A stretch of DNA of 64,000 bases from JABDKJ01 sp964609215. Lineage in GTDB: Bacteria > Bacteroidota > Bacteroidia > Flavobacteriales_D > JABDKJ01. Of this stretch, positions 34,459 to 43,948 are shown one piece after another (the stretch's first letter is position 1; each line of letters begins with the position of its first letter). The notes under the pieces were generated by a model. That model did no database searches. It saw only the letters and a program-made list of their open reading frames with translations, and was not told where the DNA came from. Location of the stretch: assembly GCA_964609215.1 (NCBI GenBank), contig CAZSQZ010000004.1, positions 62,001-126,000 of the forward strand, in the 5' to 3' direction. The translations under genes were made by a program, and so were the position numbers.

Positions 34459-37359
34459 ATGAAAGCATTAAGAATTATTGCTCTATTAAGTGTTTTAATT
34501 TTTTCAGAAAACCTTTTTTCTCAGGAAATTTTAATAAGTCAGGGAGGTACTATAAATAGCTGTGGAGGTACAGTAACAGATGCTGGTGGTTCAGCTGGAC
34601 CCTTTGGGGACTTTGAATTTTTCCAAATGACCATTTGCTCTGATGTTCCTGGACAGTGTTTGAGCTTAGATTTTACAACGTTTGAAACAGGAGCTGGATC
34701 AGATTTTCTTTTTGTGTATGATGGGCCAACAACTTCAGATCCCGCATTTGATCCTGCTGGCTATAGCGGCACTCTTGCACCCTTCACATTAGAGGCCAGC
34801 GGAGATTGTGTAACACTTCTTTGGTTTTCAGGAATAAATACGGGTTTAGCCGGATTTGAAGCAAATATTATTTGCGCTGCCTGTCCTACTTGCACAGATG
34901 GAATTCAAAACGGTTCTGAAACTGGTATTGATTGTGGTGGTTCAACATGTCCTGTTTGTCCATGTGATGATTTTCAAGTAAATACTATTCCTTTCTCCGA
35001 TACCAACACTACTTGCGGTATGGGAGACGATTATGATAATGGAGATGCATGCTTTTCATTCTTTATGAATGGAGAAGATGTAGTTTATGAATATGTTGCT
35101 AACGCTTCCGTTTGTCTGGAAGTCACTTTAGATTATCCCAATTCACCAGGAGCAGCTGGATTAGCGATAATGGATGGTTGCCCAGATATACTTACTACAC
35201 AATGCATTTTAAATACCACCTCCTTTTTTGGTGCAACTTCACTAACAGCCAATTTAAATGTAATGGCTGGAGAAACGTATTACCTTGTTATTGCTTCAGA
35301 TGAATTTCAAGCTCCATGTATAGATTTTACCTTAAGTCTTAATGAGGGTGTACCCACAGATCAAGATTGTCTGGGAGCTATACCCGTTTGCGAATTGGTT
35401 CTTACCAATCCGCAAATACAAGCTGGCAGTGGTTCTTGTTTAGATATTGATCCCTTAAACCCTAGTTGTCTTACTAACGGAGAACTAAATAGTGTTTGGT
35501 ATACGTTTGGAACGGCTAACGCTGGAAATTTGAATTTTATTCTTACACCAGATGATCCAAATGATGATTTTGACTGGGCACTTTTTAATATCACTGGCGG
35601 AATGTGCAGCGATATTATTGATGATCCAAGCACTTTGGTTAGTTGCAATAGCTTTGGAGTAATCGGTGTTAATGGCCCAACCGGTATTAGTTCTGCTCAA
35701 GGCGGAACCGGCAATTCAAATGGACCTGGAAATTTAAATGGTCCTGCATTCAATGCAGACTTACCTGTTGTAGATGGTGAGACTTATGCCTTGATGATTT
35801 CCAACTGGAGTGGTTCAACGAATGGTATTACCCTAGATTTCTCTACTTCTGACCCGGGTATTTTCGGTTTTACTATGCCCACCTTAAATGAAGTAGTTGG
35901 AAGTGCTTTTTGTAGTTTACCAAATGGATCCATAGATATTTCCGCTATATCAGGTGGTCTACCTCCTTATGACGCAACACTTAATAATGTTCCTCAAACT
36001 GGTCTTGTATTTACGGACTTGTTGCCAGGCAATTATGATATTGAAATAACCTCTGGAAGTCAATGCACATTTAATTATAACTTGTCTATAGGCGATAATG
36101 CCATTACTACAAATGCAGGTAACGATACCACACAGTGCGATTTGGATGTGGAAATTACGGGTGAGGAATTATCTGGTTTTATGGGCTCATGGTCTGGCCC
36201 TGCAGATGTCAGTTTTGACGACCCAAATTCTTCAACGGTTACCGCCTCATCTTCGGTGGGTGGTGTAATTACTTTAACATGGACCATTGATGATGGTAAT
36301 GGTTGCGTAATTTCAGATGATATTGATGTTACTTTTACAGACGCCATAAATGTTCAAGTAGATGAGTTTGAGGAATCCTGTTATCAAAGCTGTAATGGAT
36401 CGGCTCATGCTTTTCCAAGCGGAGGGAGTGGTACTACAAACTACAACTACTTTTTCTCTTCTGGTACTAATGGCACTCTGCCTAACGAAATTGAATTACT
36501 TTGTCCAGGCACACATGAAGTCACAGTAATAGATGAAAATGGTTGTGTTGCTACACAATCTTTCAATATAATTGCTGCCGATGTTTTTGTTATTGAGGAA
36601 TTAATAGAAATAAATGAAACGTGCCCGGGAGATTGTGATGGTCAGCTTATTATTAATGCTCCTACTGCGACTTCCTACAGTTCAGATGGGGGCTTATCAT
36701 TTATCGAAGACAGTATTTTAACAAATTTATGTCCTGGAACTTACAACCTTGTTGCAAGAAGCGATGAAAATTGTTTGACGGAAGGCATTGGTATTGTAGG
36801 GGTGAACAATCCCCCACTTGCGGACTTTGATGTAGAGCCAAGTGAAGCTTCTATTTTTGATGCGAATTTTACCATTATTGATGAATCCGAAGGAGGTGAA
36901 GGTTTTTTAGATTATCAGTGGTTTTTTGGAACAGAAGGGCAATCGGATTTGGTAAACCCTAGTTATACATTTTTAAATTCGGAAGTTGGAGAACATCCAA
37001 TTACACTTCTTTTAACGGATTCACTGGGTTGTCAAGATACATTAATCAAGTTTATAAATATCACGGAAGACTTTCACATTTTTGCTCCCAACTCTTTTAC
37101 TCCTGACGGTGATGGCGTAAATGAGTTCTTCTTTATAGTAGGTTCAGATATCGATGACAGAAATTTTGAAATGGAGATTTATGATCGATTTGGTCATACG
37201 GTATTCTTTACCAATGATCCGCTGGAAAGATGGGATGGGTCTGATGAATCTAATGAGTATTTTGTCAATGTTTCGGTATACAATTGGAGGATTAAAACGA
37301 AACGCCTTTCCTCATTTGACGAAGTTGAAATGTTTGGTCAGGTAACTTTGATTAGGTAA
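34459..37359 (+). CDS. T9SS type B protein with CUB-like and SprB-like modules
   Basis: About 966 residues from the ATG at 34459; an upstream TTG at 34450 is less likely. Signal peptide ends NLFSQ. A CUB-like domain (about 22-140; DFLFVYDGPTTSDP) is followed by the short Cys motif DGIQNGSETGIDCGG (about 145-165) and a pre-peptidase-like region (about 170-300, GETYYLVIASDE). SprB-like repeats lie at about 630-780 (SCYQSCNGSAHAFPSGG, ETCPGDCDGQL), then PKD (about 790-868) and the CHU_C tail (APNSFTPDGDGVNEFF, MEIYDRFGHTVFF, VTLIR). Third consecutive type B gene, 63 bp after the second. Confidence 0.87.
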   Translation: MKALRIIALLSVLIFSENLFSQEILISQGGTINSCGGTVTDAGGSAGPFGDFEFFQMTICSDVPGQCLSLDFTTFETGAGSDFLFVYDGPTTSDPAFDPAGYSGTLAPFTLEASGDCVTLLWFSGINTGLAGFEANIICAACPTCTDGIQNGSETGIDCGGSTCPVCPCDDFQVNTIPFSDTNTTCGMGDDYDNGDACFSFFMNGEDVVYEYVANASVCLEVTLDYPNSPGAAGLAIMDGCPDILTTQCILNTTSFFGATSLTANLNVMAGETYYLVIASDEFQAPCIDFTLSLNEGVPTDQDCLGAIPVCELVLTNPQIQAGSGSCLDIDPLNPSCLTNGELNSVWYTFGTANAGNLNFILTPDDPNDDFDWALFNITGGMCSDIIDDPSTLVSCNSFGVIGVNGPTGISSAQGGTGNSNGPGNLNGPAFNADLPVVDGETYALMISNWSGSTNGITLDFSTSDPGIFGFTMPTLNEVVGSAFCSLPNGSIDISAISGGLPPYDATLNNVPQTGLVFTDLLPGNYDIEITSGSQCTFNYNLSIGDNAITTNAGNDTTQCDLDVEITGEELSGFMGSWSGPADVSFDDPNSSTVTASSSVGGVITLTWTIDDGNGCVISDDIDVTFTDAINVQVDEFEESCYQSCNGSAHAFPSGGSGTTNYNYFFSSGTNGTLPNEIELLCPGTHEVTVIDENGCVATQSFNIIAADVFVIEELIEINETCPGDCDGQLIINAPTATSYSSDGGLSFIEDSILTNLCPGTYNLVARSDENCLTEGIGIVGVNNPPLADFDVEPSEASIFDANFTIIDESEGGEGFLDYQWFFGTEGQSDLVNPSYTFLNSEVGEHPITLLLTDSLGCQDTLIKFINITEDFHIFAPNSFTPDGDGVNEFFFIVGSDIDDRNFEMEIYDRFGHTVFFTNDPLERWDGSDESNEYFVNVSVYNWRIKTKRLSSFDEVEMFGQVTLIR

Positions 37360-37370
37360 TAGAATAATTA

Positions 37371-37398
37371 CGAATCTCTTAGGATTCTACTTTTTTTA
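37371..37398 (+). terminator. Weak terminator after the third type B gene
   Basis: Short stem GAATC / GATTC (alternatively TAGAAT / ATTCTA) followed by a run of seven T. The stem is weak; the T-tract is good. Confidence 0.35.
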
Positions 37399-37429
37399 AA
37401 ATTTGTTATCTTTAGATAAATGCGACATT

Positions 37430-38788
37430 ATGAAATATTTAATGACTTTATTCTTTAGCTTTATTTTCTTTCACTTTTTTGGTCAAATTTTTGGAAATGA
37501 GCAAATAATAATCGAAAACGAATTAACTCCTAGTGATTTCATAGTAGATGATATAAATAATGATGGATATTCCGATATTGCTTTTACTTCTTATAGTCAA
37601 AAAAAGGTAGCTTGGTTAGAAAATGATGGCAACCAAAACTTTTTGGTTGAACATGTACTAATAGATAATCTAGATCAAGTTTTTTTAATTAGATCCTTAG
37701 ACGCAGAAAATGATGGTGATATTGATTTTATAATTTCTGCTGGCTCGGATATTTATATATCAATAAATAATGGTCTTGGAGAATTTGATACGGAACAAAT
37801 TGTTGAAAATAATACCAATCAATTGTTTGAACTTGAAATTTCAGACTTAAACAATGATGGATTCCTTGATTTTGCCGTGGCTAATACAAATCATTTTGCC
37901 ACAAATTTTCACCTTATGGTTTTTGAAAATGATGGTTTAGGAAATTTCATCTTTTTACAAGATTTGGGTTCTGGAATTTTTGAACTACCAAATATTTACT
38001 TCCTTCATTTAAACTCAGATCAATATTTGGATATCTTATTGGAAGAAGATGGCTATATAAGAGCATATAAGAAGCAATCAGATGGATTTTTTGATTTTGG
38101 TGAGATACTGGTACTCTCAGACGTTTCTGCAAATCTAGAAGTTATTGATTATGATAATGATTTAGATTTGGATATTTTACTATTTCCTTCTTCGGGAACG
38201 AGCATAAAATATATGGAAAATATAGGTAATGGAAATTTTTCTGACCTTGAAGATTTGTTGATAACCAATGGTCTTAATTTGGGTGGAAAAGCGGCTGATA
38301 TTGATTTAGATGGCAATGTTGATTTAATTTTTGAAAAATTTGGCAATGTTCATTATTCTTTGAACACTCAAAATCAATTCATTGACCTAATTCCTATAAC
38401 TGATAATTTTTCTTCAGGCTCTATTATTAAAATGGCAGACCTAGATGGAGATAATTTAAATGACTTGATTATCAGTAAATGGAATGAAGGTGAAATAATT
38501 TGGTTTAAGAATGCAAACCAACCTGTTTTTGTAAATGAATTATCTCATTCAACTTTAGAAATTTATCCAAATCCTTCAAAAGAAAAGTTAAATATTACAA
38601 TACCCTCAGATTTAATTGATTATACCTTCAGTGTTTATGATTCTCAAGGGAAATTTATTCATCTTGAATCAATATTAATTTCAAATAGCAAATTAGAATT
38701 AAATATAGATGAATTAAATAGTGGTGTCTATCAAATATTAATTGAAAGTGACCAAATTATTTATAAAAATTCATTTATAAAAAATTGA
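37430..38788 (+). CDS. FG-GAP/VCBS repeat protein with T9SS type A sorting domain
   Basis: About 452 residues from the ATG at 37430; an in-frame TTG nine codons upstream lies in the promoter region. Signal peptide 1-19 (FFHFFGQ). Seven FG-GAP/VCBS loops: DINNDGYSDIA, DAENDGDIDFI, DLNNDGFLDFA, HLNSDQYLDIL, DYDNDLDLDIL, DIDLDGNVDLI, DLDGDNLNDLI. The C-terminus has a type A sorting domain (LEIYPNPSKEKLNITI, 'SGVYQILIES'). It has the same architecture as the protein at 20964 but is shorter and more AT-rich. An IS3 element begins 16 bp after its stop. Confidence 0.87.
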   Translation: MKYLMTLFFSFIFFHFFGQIFGNEQIIIENELTPSDFIVDDINNDGYSDIAFTSYSQKKVAWLENDGNQNFLVEHVLIDNLDQVFLIRSLDAENDGDIDFIISAGSDIYISINNGLGEFDTEQIVENNTNQLFELEISDLNNDGFLDFAVANTNHFATNFHLMVFENDGLGNFIFLQDLGSGIFELPNIYFLHLNSDQYLDILLEEDGYIRAYKKQSDGFFDFGEILVLSDVSANLEVIDYDNDLDLDILLFPSSGTSIKYMENIGNGNFSDLEDLLITNGLNLGGKAADIDLDGNVDLIFEKFGNVHYSLNTQNQFIDLIPITDNFSSGSIIKMADLDGDNLNDLIISKWNEGEIIWFKNANQPVFVNELSHSTLEIYPNPSKEKLNITIPSDLIDYTFSVYDSQGKFIHLESILISNSKLELNIDELNSGVYQILIESDQIIYKNSFIKN

Positions 38789-38867
38789 ATCAAAAAATTC
38801 GTATTGTAGCCTTCCCCAAAAATCAGACAGTTTAAAAATAGAATAAACGGATTAAATTTAAACTGAA

Positions 38868-39134
38868 ATGAGAAAAAGTAAATTCACAGAGAGCCAGATA
38901 ATCAAGGCAGTAAAAGAAAATGAACAAGGCAGAAGAGTAGATGAGATATGCAGAGAGCTAGGACTGAACAAAGCCACTTTTTATAGTTGGCGTAAGAAGT
39001 ATTCAGGGATGGAATTAAATCACTCGAAACGGTTAAAAGAGCTGGAAGCAGAGAATAGAAAGTTGAAACAAATGTATGCTGATCTTTCTTTGGATAATGT
39101 AATGCTGAAAGATGTTTTGTCAAAAAAGTTCTAA
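38868..39134 (+). CDS. IS3-family transposase OrfA
   Basis: 88 residues with an N-terminal helix-turn-helix of the HTH_8/transposase-8 type (KFTESQIIKAVKENE, 'ICRELGLNKATFYSWRKKY') that binds the IS ends, followed by a leucine-zipper-like coiled coil ('LKELEAENRKLKQMYADLSL'). It ends with MLKDVLSKKF, typical of IS407-group OrfA. The -1 slippery sequence A_AAA_AAG at 39122-39128, just before the stop, would fuse it to OrfB. Confidence 0.92.
   Translation: MRKSKFTESQIIKAVKENEQGRRVDEICRELGLNKATFYSWRKKYSGMELNHSKRLKELEAENRKLKQMYADLSLDNVMLKDVLSKKF
39122..39128 (+). promoter_or_regulatory. Programmed -1 ribosomal frameshift heptamer A_AAA_AAG
   Basis: In the OrfA frame the codons read tcA AAA AAG, followed two codons later by the OrfA stop. 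A -1 slip enters exactly the OrfB frame, which is open from here. This yields the OrfAB fusion used as active transposase in the IS3 family. Confidence 0.85.
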
Positions 39135-39166
39135 AGCCCTCTGACAAAAAGAAAGTAGCTTCTTAC

Positions 39167-40006
39167 TTGCTTATATCTTATCAAGTTAGCATTGTTCGTG
39201 TTTGTAGGTTAACCAATCTTCAACGCTCAATATGGTATTATCGCAGCAAGAAAGATGATTCTGAGGTTATCAAAAAACTCAATGAGTTGGCCGAGAGCCA
39301 CCCCACTAGAGGATTTGATGAATATTATGGCAGAATCCGTCAGCAGGGCTTTAAGTGGAATAGAAAACGTGTATTGCGCATATACAGGTTGATGAAACTA
39401 GGTCTGCGCAGAAAGCGAAAAAAGAGATTACCTTCAAGAGTGAAACAAGCACTCATTACTCCTGAGCAATTAAATAAAACATGGAGCATGGATTTTATGA
39501 GTGATGCTCTTGGTGATGGAAGACGGTTACGAACCTTCAATATAATTGATGATTACAATCGTGAAGCATTGGCTATAGAAGTGGGGATAAGTTTTCCAGC
39601 TCAAAGAGTAGTGAGAGTGCTTAGCCAACTGGAAGAAGAAATAGGACTTCCTGAAAAGATAAGAGTTGATAATGGTCCGGAGTTTATTTCTCATCACTTC
39701 AAAAACTGGTGTGACACCAAGAGTATCGAGGTACAATACATCCAACCTGGCAGACCTATGCAAAACGGATTTATTGAAAGATTCAACAGGTTCTTTAGGG
39801 AAGATGTGCTTGACCCTTATTGGTTTGAAGATTTAGAACAACTTAGAATGATCACCGAAAAATGGAAATACGACTATAACTATTTTCATCCAAATAAGTC
39901 TTTAAATGGAAAGACCCCATGTCAATTTGCACCTAGATTTCCACTGCAGCTAGCTGCTGTGGAACCATTTAATGAAAACAATTTTGTAAAATTACAAACT
40001 GTCTGA
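39167..40006 (+). CDS. IS3-family transposase OrfB (DDE integrase)
   Basis: 279 residues by its own TTG start, but more probably made as the C-terminal part of OrfAB through the frameshift at 39122. It contains an HTH_21 region (SHPTRGFDEYYGRIR, 'KRVLRIYRLMKLGLRRK') and an rve catalytic core with all three acidic residues: WSMDFM (D), RVDNGPEF (D) and ERFNRFFRED (E). The C-terminal 'YNYFHPNKSLNGKTPCQFA' is typical. The stop codon lies inside the right inverted repeat. Confidence 0.93.
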   Translation: MLISYQVSIVRVCRLTNLQRSIWYYRSKKDDSEVIKKLNELAESHPTRGFDEYYGRIRQQGFKWNRKRVLRIYRLMKLGLRRKRKKRLPSRVKQALITPEQLNKTWSMDFMSDALGDGRRLRTFNIIDDYNREALAIEVGISFPAQRVVRVLSQLEEEIGLPEKIRVDNGPEFISHHFKNWCDTKSIEVQYIQPGRPMQNGFIERFNRFFREDVLDPYWFEDLEQLRMITEKWKYDYNYFHPNKSLNGKTPCQFAPRFPLQLAAVEPFNENNFVKLQTV

Positions 40007-40063
40007 AAAAAGGGAAGGCTACAGTATTTTCCATATACAAAACAGTCCAAAATTAATTTTCAT

Positions 40064-42025
40064 TTATGCATCAATATTCGCATAAACCGCATTTTGCTCA
40101 ATAAATTCTCTTCTTGGAGGAACTTCATCTCCCATTAGCATTGAGAATATTCTATCGGCTTCAATTGCATTTTCTATAGTAACCCGTCTCAGCGTTCTGT
40201 GTTCAGGATTCATGGTCGTTTCCCATAACTGCTCAGCATTCATCTCACCCAAACCTTTATATCTTTGTATTGAAACACCCCCTGTTCCTTCTGCCTTTCC
40301 TTTCATTTCGGCTTGAAAATTATCTCTTTCTTCATCAGACCAAGCGTAACGTTGTTGCTTTCCTTTCTTCACCAAATAAAGTGGTGGAGTTGCGATATAT
40401 AGGTATCCATTTTCCACTAGTTCCTTCATGTGCCTAAAGAAGAAGGTCATAATCAAAGTCTGAATATGGCTACCATCAACATCGGCATCACACATGATAA
40501 CTACTTTGTGATATCTTAGATTAGACATATCCAATGCTTTGCTATCTTCTTCTGTACCAATTCTAACACCCAGAGCAGTATAGATATTCTTGATTTCTTC
40601 GTTATCAAAGATTTTGTGTGTCATGGCCTTCTCAACATTCAAAATCTTACCTCTTAATGGCATGATTGCTTGGAAAACTCTATCTCTTCCCTGTTTTGCT
40701 GTACCGCCCGCAGAGTCTCCCTCGACCAAGTAAATCTCGCAATTTTTAGGGTCCTTATCGGAACAATCTGAAAGTTTTCCTGGAAGACCAGAACCAGTCA
40801 AAACATTCTTACGCTGAACCATTTCACGAGCCTTCTTGGCTGCATGTCTGGCTTGCGCTGCTAGAATTACCTTACTTACAATCTGTTTTGCATCTACAGG
40901 ATTTTCTTCCAAATAATTGGTAAGCATCTCGTTCACGGCTTGAGAAACAGGAGCAGTAACTTCTCTATTCCCCAATTTAGTTTTGGTTTGTCCCTCAAAC
41001 TGTGGCTCGGCTACTTTAACGGAAATAACTGCAGTTAAACCTTCTCTAAAATCGTCTCCAGCTATTTCAAACTTAAGCTTGGAAAGCATTCCGCTTTCTT
41101 CTGCGTATTTCTTTAAGGTATTGGTAAGCCCTCTTCTAAATCCTGAAAGGTGGGTTCCACCTTCATGGGTATTAATGTTATTTACATAGGCAAAGATGTT
41201 TTCAGAATAGGAGCTGTTATAAATCATAGCTACCTCAACGGGAATACCATTTTTTTCTCCTTCCATACTGACTACTGAGCTGATTAAAGGCTCACGTGTT
41301 GCATCCAAGAACTCTACAAATTCTGCAAGACCTCTCTCAGAATGAAACAGTTCCGAAGGATGATTTCCTTCTTCATCTTTTGTTCTTTTATCTGTGAGTT
41401 GAACTCTAATGCCTTTATTCAAGAATGCTAACTCACGCATTCTTGTAGCTAATGTTTCATAGTTGTATTCAAGAACATCAAATATTTCAGGATCTGGATA
41501 ATAGGTAACTTCTGTTCCTCTCTTGTCTGTTGTTCCATTCTCTTTTACATCATATTGTTTCTTTCCTTGCTTATACTCCTGTTCCCAAACTTTCCCCTCT
41601 CTATAAACAGTTGCTTTAAGATCTCTTGAAAGCGCATTAACACAGGAAACACCAACACCGTGCAAACCGCCAGAAACTTTGTAGGAATCCTTATCAAATT
41701 TACCTCCTGCACCAATTTTAGTCATTACCACTTCCAATGCAGAGACACCTTCTTTTTTATGCATTCCCACAGGAATACCTCTACCGTTATCCAATACTCG
41801 AATTCCATTGTCGGGAAGAATATCGACTTCAATCATGTCGCAATGGCCTGCCAATGCTTCATCAATTGAGTTATCAACTACCTCGTAAACAAGATGGTGT
41901 AAACCTCTTGTTCCAACATCTCCAATATACATTGAAGGACGCATTCTTACATGCTCCATACCCTCAAGGGCCTGTATACTATCCGCTGAATATCCTGATT
42001 TCTTATTCGCTGTTTCCTCGCTCAT
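40064..42025 (-). CDS. gyrB: DNA gyrase subunit B
   Basis: A 653-residue ATPase subunit of DNA gyrase, which introduces negative supercoils. GHKL ATPase: 'RPSMYIGDVGTRGLHHLVYEVVDNSIDEA' region (YIGDVGTRGLHHL), DNGRGIPV and GGLHGVGVSCVNALS. Transducer domain about 230-390. TOPRIM: EGDSAGGTAKQGRD and DADVDGSHI. C-terminal YKGLGEMNAEQLWETTM. It lacks the long insert of proteobacterial GyrB, as usual for this phylum. It reads toward the IS3 element, whose right end is only about 40 bp after the gyrB stop. Confidence 0.97.
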   Translation of the reverse strand: MSEETANKKSGYSADSIQALEGMEHVRMRPSMYIGDVGTRGLHHLVYEVVDNSIDEALAGHCDMIEVDILPDNGIRVLDNGRGIPVGMHKKEGVSALEVVMTKIGAGGKFDKDSYKVSGGLHGVGVSCVNALSRDLKATVYREGKVWEQEYKQGKKQYDVKENGTTDKRGTEVTYYPDPEIFDVLEYNYETLATRMRELAFLNKGIRVQLTDKRTKDEEGNHPSELFHSERGLAEFVEFLDATREPLISSVVSMEGEKNGIPVEVAMIYNSSYSENIFAYVNNINTHEGGTHLSGFRRGLTNTLKKYAEESGMLSKLKFEIAGDDFREGLTAVISVKVAEPQFEGQTKTKLGNREVTAPVSQAVNEMLTNYLEENPVDAKQIVSKVILAAQARHAAKKAREMVQRKNVLTGSGLPGKLSDCSDKDPKNCEIYLVEGDSAGGTAKQGRDRVFQAIMPLRGKILNVEKAMTHKIFDNEEIKNIYTALGVRIGTEEDSKALDMSNLRYHKVVIMCDADVDGSHIQTLIMTFFFRHMKELVENGYLYIATPPLYLVKKGKQQRYAWSDEERDNFQAEMKGKAEGTGGVSIQRYKGLGEMNAEQLWETTMNPEHRTLRRVTIENAIEADRIFSMLMGDEVPPRREFIEQNAVYANIDA

Positions 42026-42182
42026 TTTCCACTGATTATTTTGGATTATAAAGATACCAAATTAAGTCCTTTTAACCGCCTGAAAGGCCTATTAAATAAC
42101 GAGTTTATTAACATTTCTTATTGCTTTTTTCACAAGAAATAATCGCCTTTTTCTTTGGTATTTTAAAAAGAGTTATTCTCGT

Positions 42183-43946
42183 CTAAAAAGAATAGGTAAG
42201 ACCACCCATTACCTGAAAAGGTTGTGTTTGAAATCTATACCATCTTTCATACTTACCTCCTGTAATATTATTGAGTTCTAAAAAGGCCGATAGCCTTTTT
42301 GTATAACGGTATTCTGCACTTAATGAAGCGTCAACAAAGCCGTCTATTGATGTTCTAAAAGAACCATCTGATAATGGATTTTCTCCGGCTATAGGTAAAA
42401 GTGATTTCACAAAACGCTTTCCAATGAAATAGACATCCAATTTGGCTACTAGTTTATCGTTGTAATCGAAAACGGCACCCATAGTAAATTTAGACTCTGG
42501 TCTATGCCAAGCTTCGTCCTCATTATCCATATTATAATCTCGTAACTCAATTCCTGCAACAAGATTCAGAAATTCATTGTATCTGTAAGCTATCTCTCCT
42601 GATATTCCTAACAATCTTCCATCATCGTAAATGACACCAAAACGATTTTCCGATGAATAGGTTGTATCATTTACAAACAAGGGAAGATCCTTAAATCGTT
42701 GCACCTGAACTTTTCCTGAAAGTGACAGATGGTCGCTAAAACGGGCTTTAATACCTCCATTTAAATCAAAACGATTATTGGTATTCTTTAAGTCTTCTAG
42801 TCCATTGCTAAAAGCAATATTGCTCAAAATGAAAGGGTTTTCAGTTCTAAGCGAGTTAAAGGAATTTGGTTTCAAGCCTCCGGTAAAGTGAACATAAGGA
42901 ACGATAAGTCCATTAAACAATTCATAGGCCACATAGGCTTGAGGATAAAATAAGCCTCTACCACTAAGGTTGTTTTCATAAACAACATCTAAACCTACAT
43001 CGGCCTGAAGATTACCAACATCGGCCCTAATTTTAGGTTTAGCAGCTAAAATCAGATAATTTCTCTCTATTGAATTTTGACTTGGAACTGCTGGAATGGA
43101 ATCTAAAAAACCAAATCTAAAGTTATCTTCAGCGCGATAATTATTGCTGATGATATCTCCTCCCAACTCAAAGATAAAATCTCCCTCACGCTTATTTACC
43201 CAACCGTCAATGGCAACATTAACTTCTTGAGATTTGAATAAATCCGTTAAGAAATACCCATTTAAATTGGCGTCAAAACTAACCTTAGCAGAATCCCTGT
43301 GATATGTTCCAATGCCTACTCCTCCGCCAAACTTATTAAAGGCTTGCCTAATTTCATCTTCTGGGACAAGATCTTCAAGAGGAATAAAATTTCCTGTAAT
43401 GTCGTTAGGAATCCTCATCCCGTAATAGTGATTTAGGTTTCTTTCCCAAGCAAAGTTGGCTTTTGCTACGTGCTTAGAAAGAAATGCTCTCCCCCACAGT
43501 TCCAATTCATTATCGCTATATCTGGATTGTGGTAAATCATTCAAGCCCCCGGCAGATGATAAATGATCAAATGAAAAGCCCCAAGCTCCTTTTCGAGTTC
43601 TTAAAGAATTATAGTATAACTGTACCAAAGGAGTGGTAAAAGTTCCTATTCCCACTTTTGTGTAGGCTTTGTATAGCTTTGGTGCTTTGGGTTTAATTTC
43701 AACTTTAGCGGGTGCTAAGAGAGTTGGTTTAAAACCGGAAAAAGCTCTTCTTGGAATGAGTTGATAGGTCATTTCCCTGGAAACAAATGAAGAATCTATG
43801 GTCTTAGGTTGCTCGGCAATTTTTAACACCTTGCCAACCGAAAGCAGTCTATCCCCAAAAGCAATAATCTCCTGATCATATTGTGCACTGAATTTTTGAA
43901 TCGAAAAGAAACAAAGCAAAATGAATATGTATCTTAAATTCTTCAT
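42183..43946 (-). CDS. Outer-membrane beta-barrel protein (TonB-receptor-like barrel without plug)
   Basis: 587 residues. Signal peptide 1-21 (ending KFSAQ), a proline/lysine-rich periplasmic segment, then a long run of amphipathic beta strands with aromatic belts to a final GGLTYSF terminal strand typical of OMPs. The C-terminal half (RLSAFLELNNITGGKYERWY) resembles TonB-dependent receptor barrels, but neither plug nor carboxypeptidase-like domain is present. It follows the TPR gene by two bases, so the two form an operon; a shared envelope function (assembly or transport) is inferred. Confidence 0.75.
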   Translation of the reverse strand: MKNLRYIFILLCFFSIQKFSAQYDQEIIAFGDRLLSVGKVLKIAEQPKTIDSSFVSREMTYQLIPRRAFSGFKPTLLAPAKVEIKPKAPKLYKAYTKVGIGTFTTPLVQLYYNSLRTRKGAWGFSFDHLSSAGGLNDLPQSRYSDNELELWGRAFLSKHVAKANFAWERNLNHYYGMRIPNDITGNFIPLEDLVPEDEIRQAFNKFGGGVGIGTYHRDSAKVSFDANLNGYFLTDLFKSQEVNVAIDGWVNKREGDFIFELGGDIISNNYRAEDNFRFGFLDSIPAVPSQNSIERNYLILAAKPKIRADVGNLQADVGLDVVYENNLSGRGLFYPQAYVAYELFNGLIVPYVHFTGGLKPNSFNSLRTENPFILSNIAFSNGLEDLKNTNNRFDLNGGIKARFSDHLSLSGKVQVQRFKDLPLFVNDTTYSSENRFGVIYDDGRLLGISGEIAYRYNEFLNLVAGIELRDYNMDNEDEAWHRPESKFTMGAVFDYNDKLVAKLDVYFIGKRFVKSLLPIAGENPLSDGSFRTSIDGFVDASLSAEYRYTKRLSAFLELNNITGGKYERWYRFQTQPFQVMGGLTYSF

Positions 43947-43948
43947 AG

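Larger units (their letters stand above)
38805..40023 (+). mobile_element. Complete IS3-family insertion sequence (IS407-group-like), 1219 bp
   Basis: Terminal inverted repeats of 28-29 bp: left 38805-38833, right 39996-40023, both starting TGTAGCCTTCCC and, after 6-7 variable bases, CAGACAGTTT. The 4-bp direct repeat GTAT flanks it (38801-38804 and 40024-40027), consistent with the IS407 group. Two overlapping reading phases encode OrfA and OrfB with a canonical frameshift heptamer. It appears intact. Confidence 0.93.
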
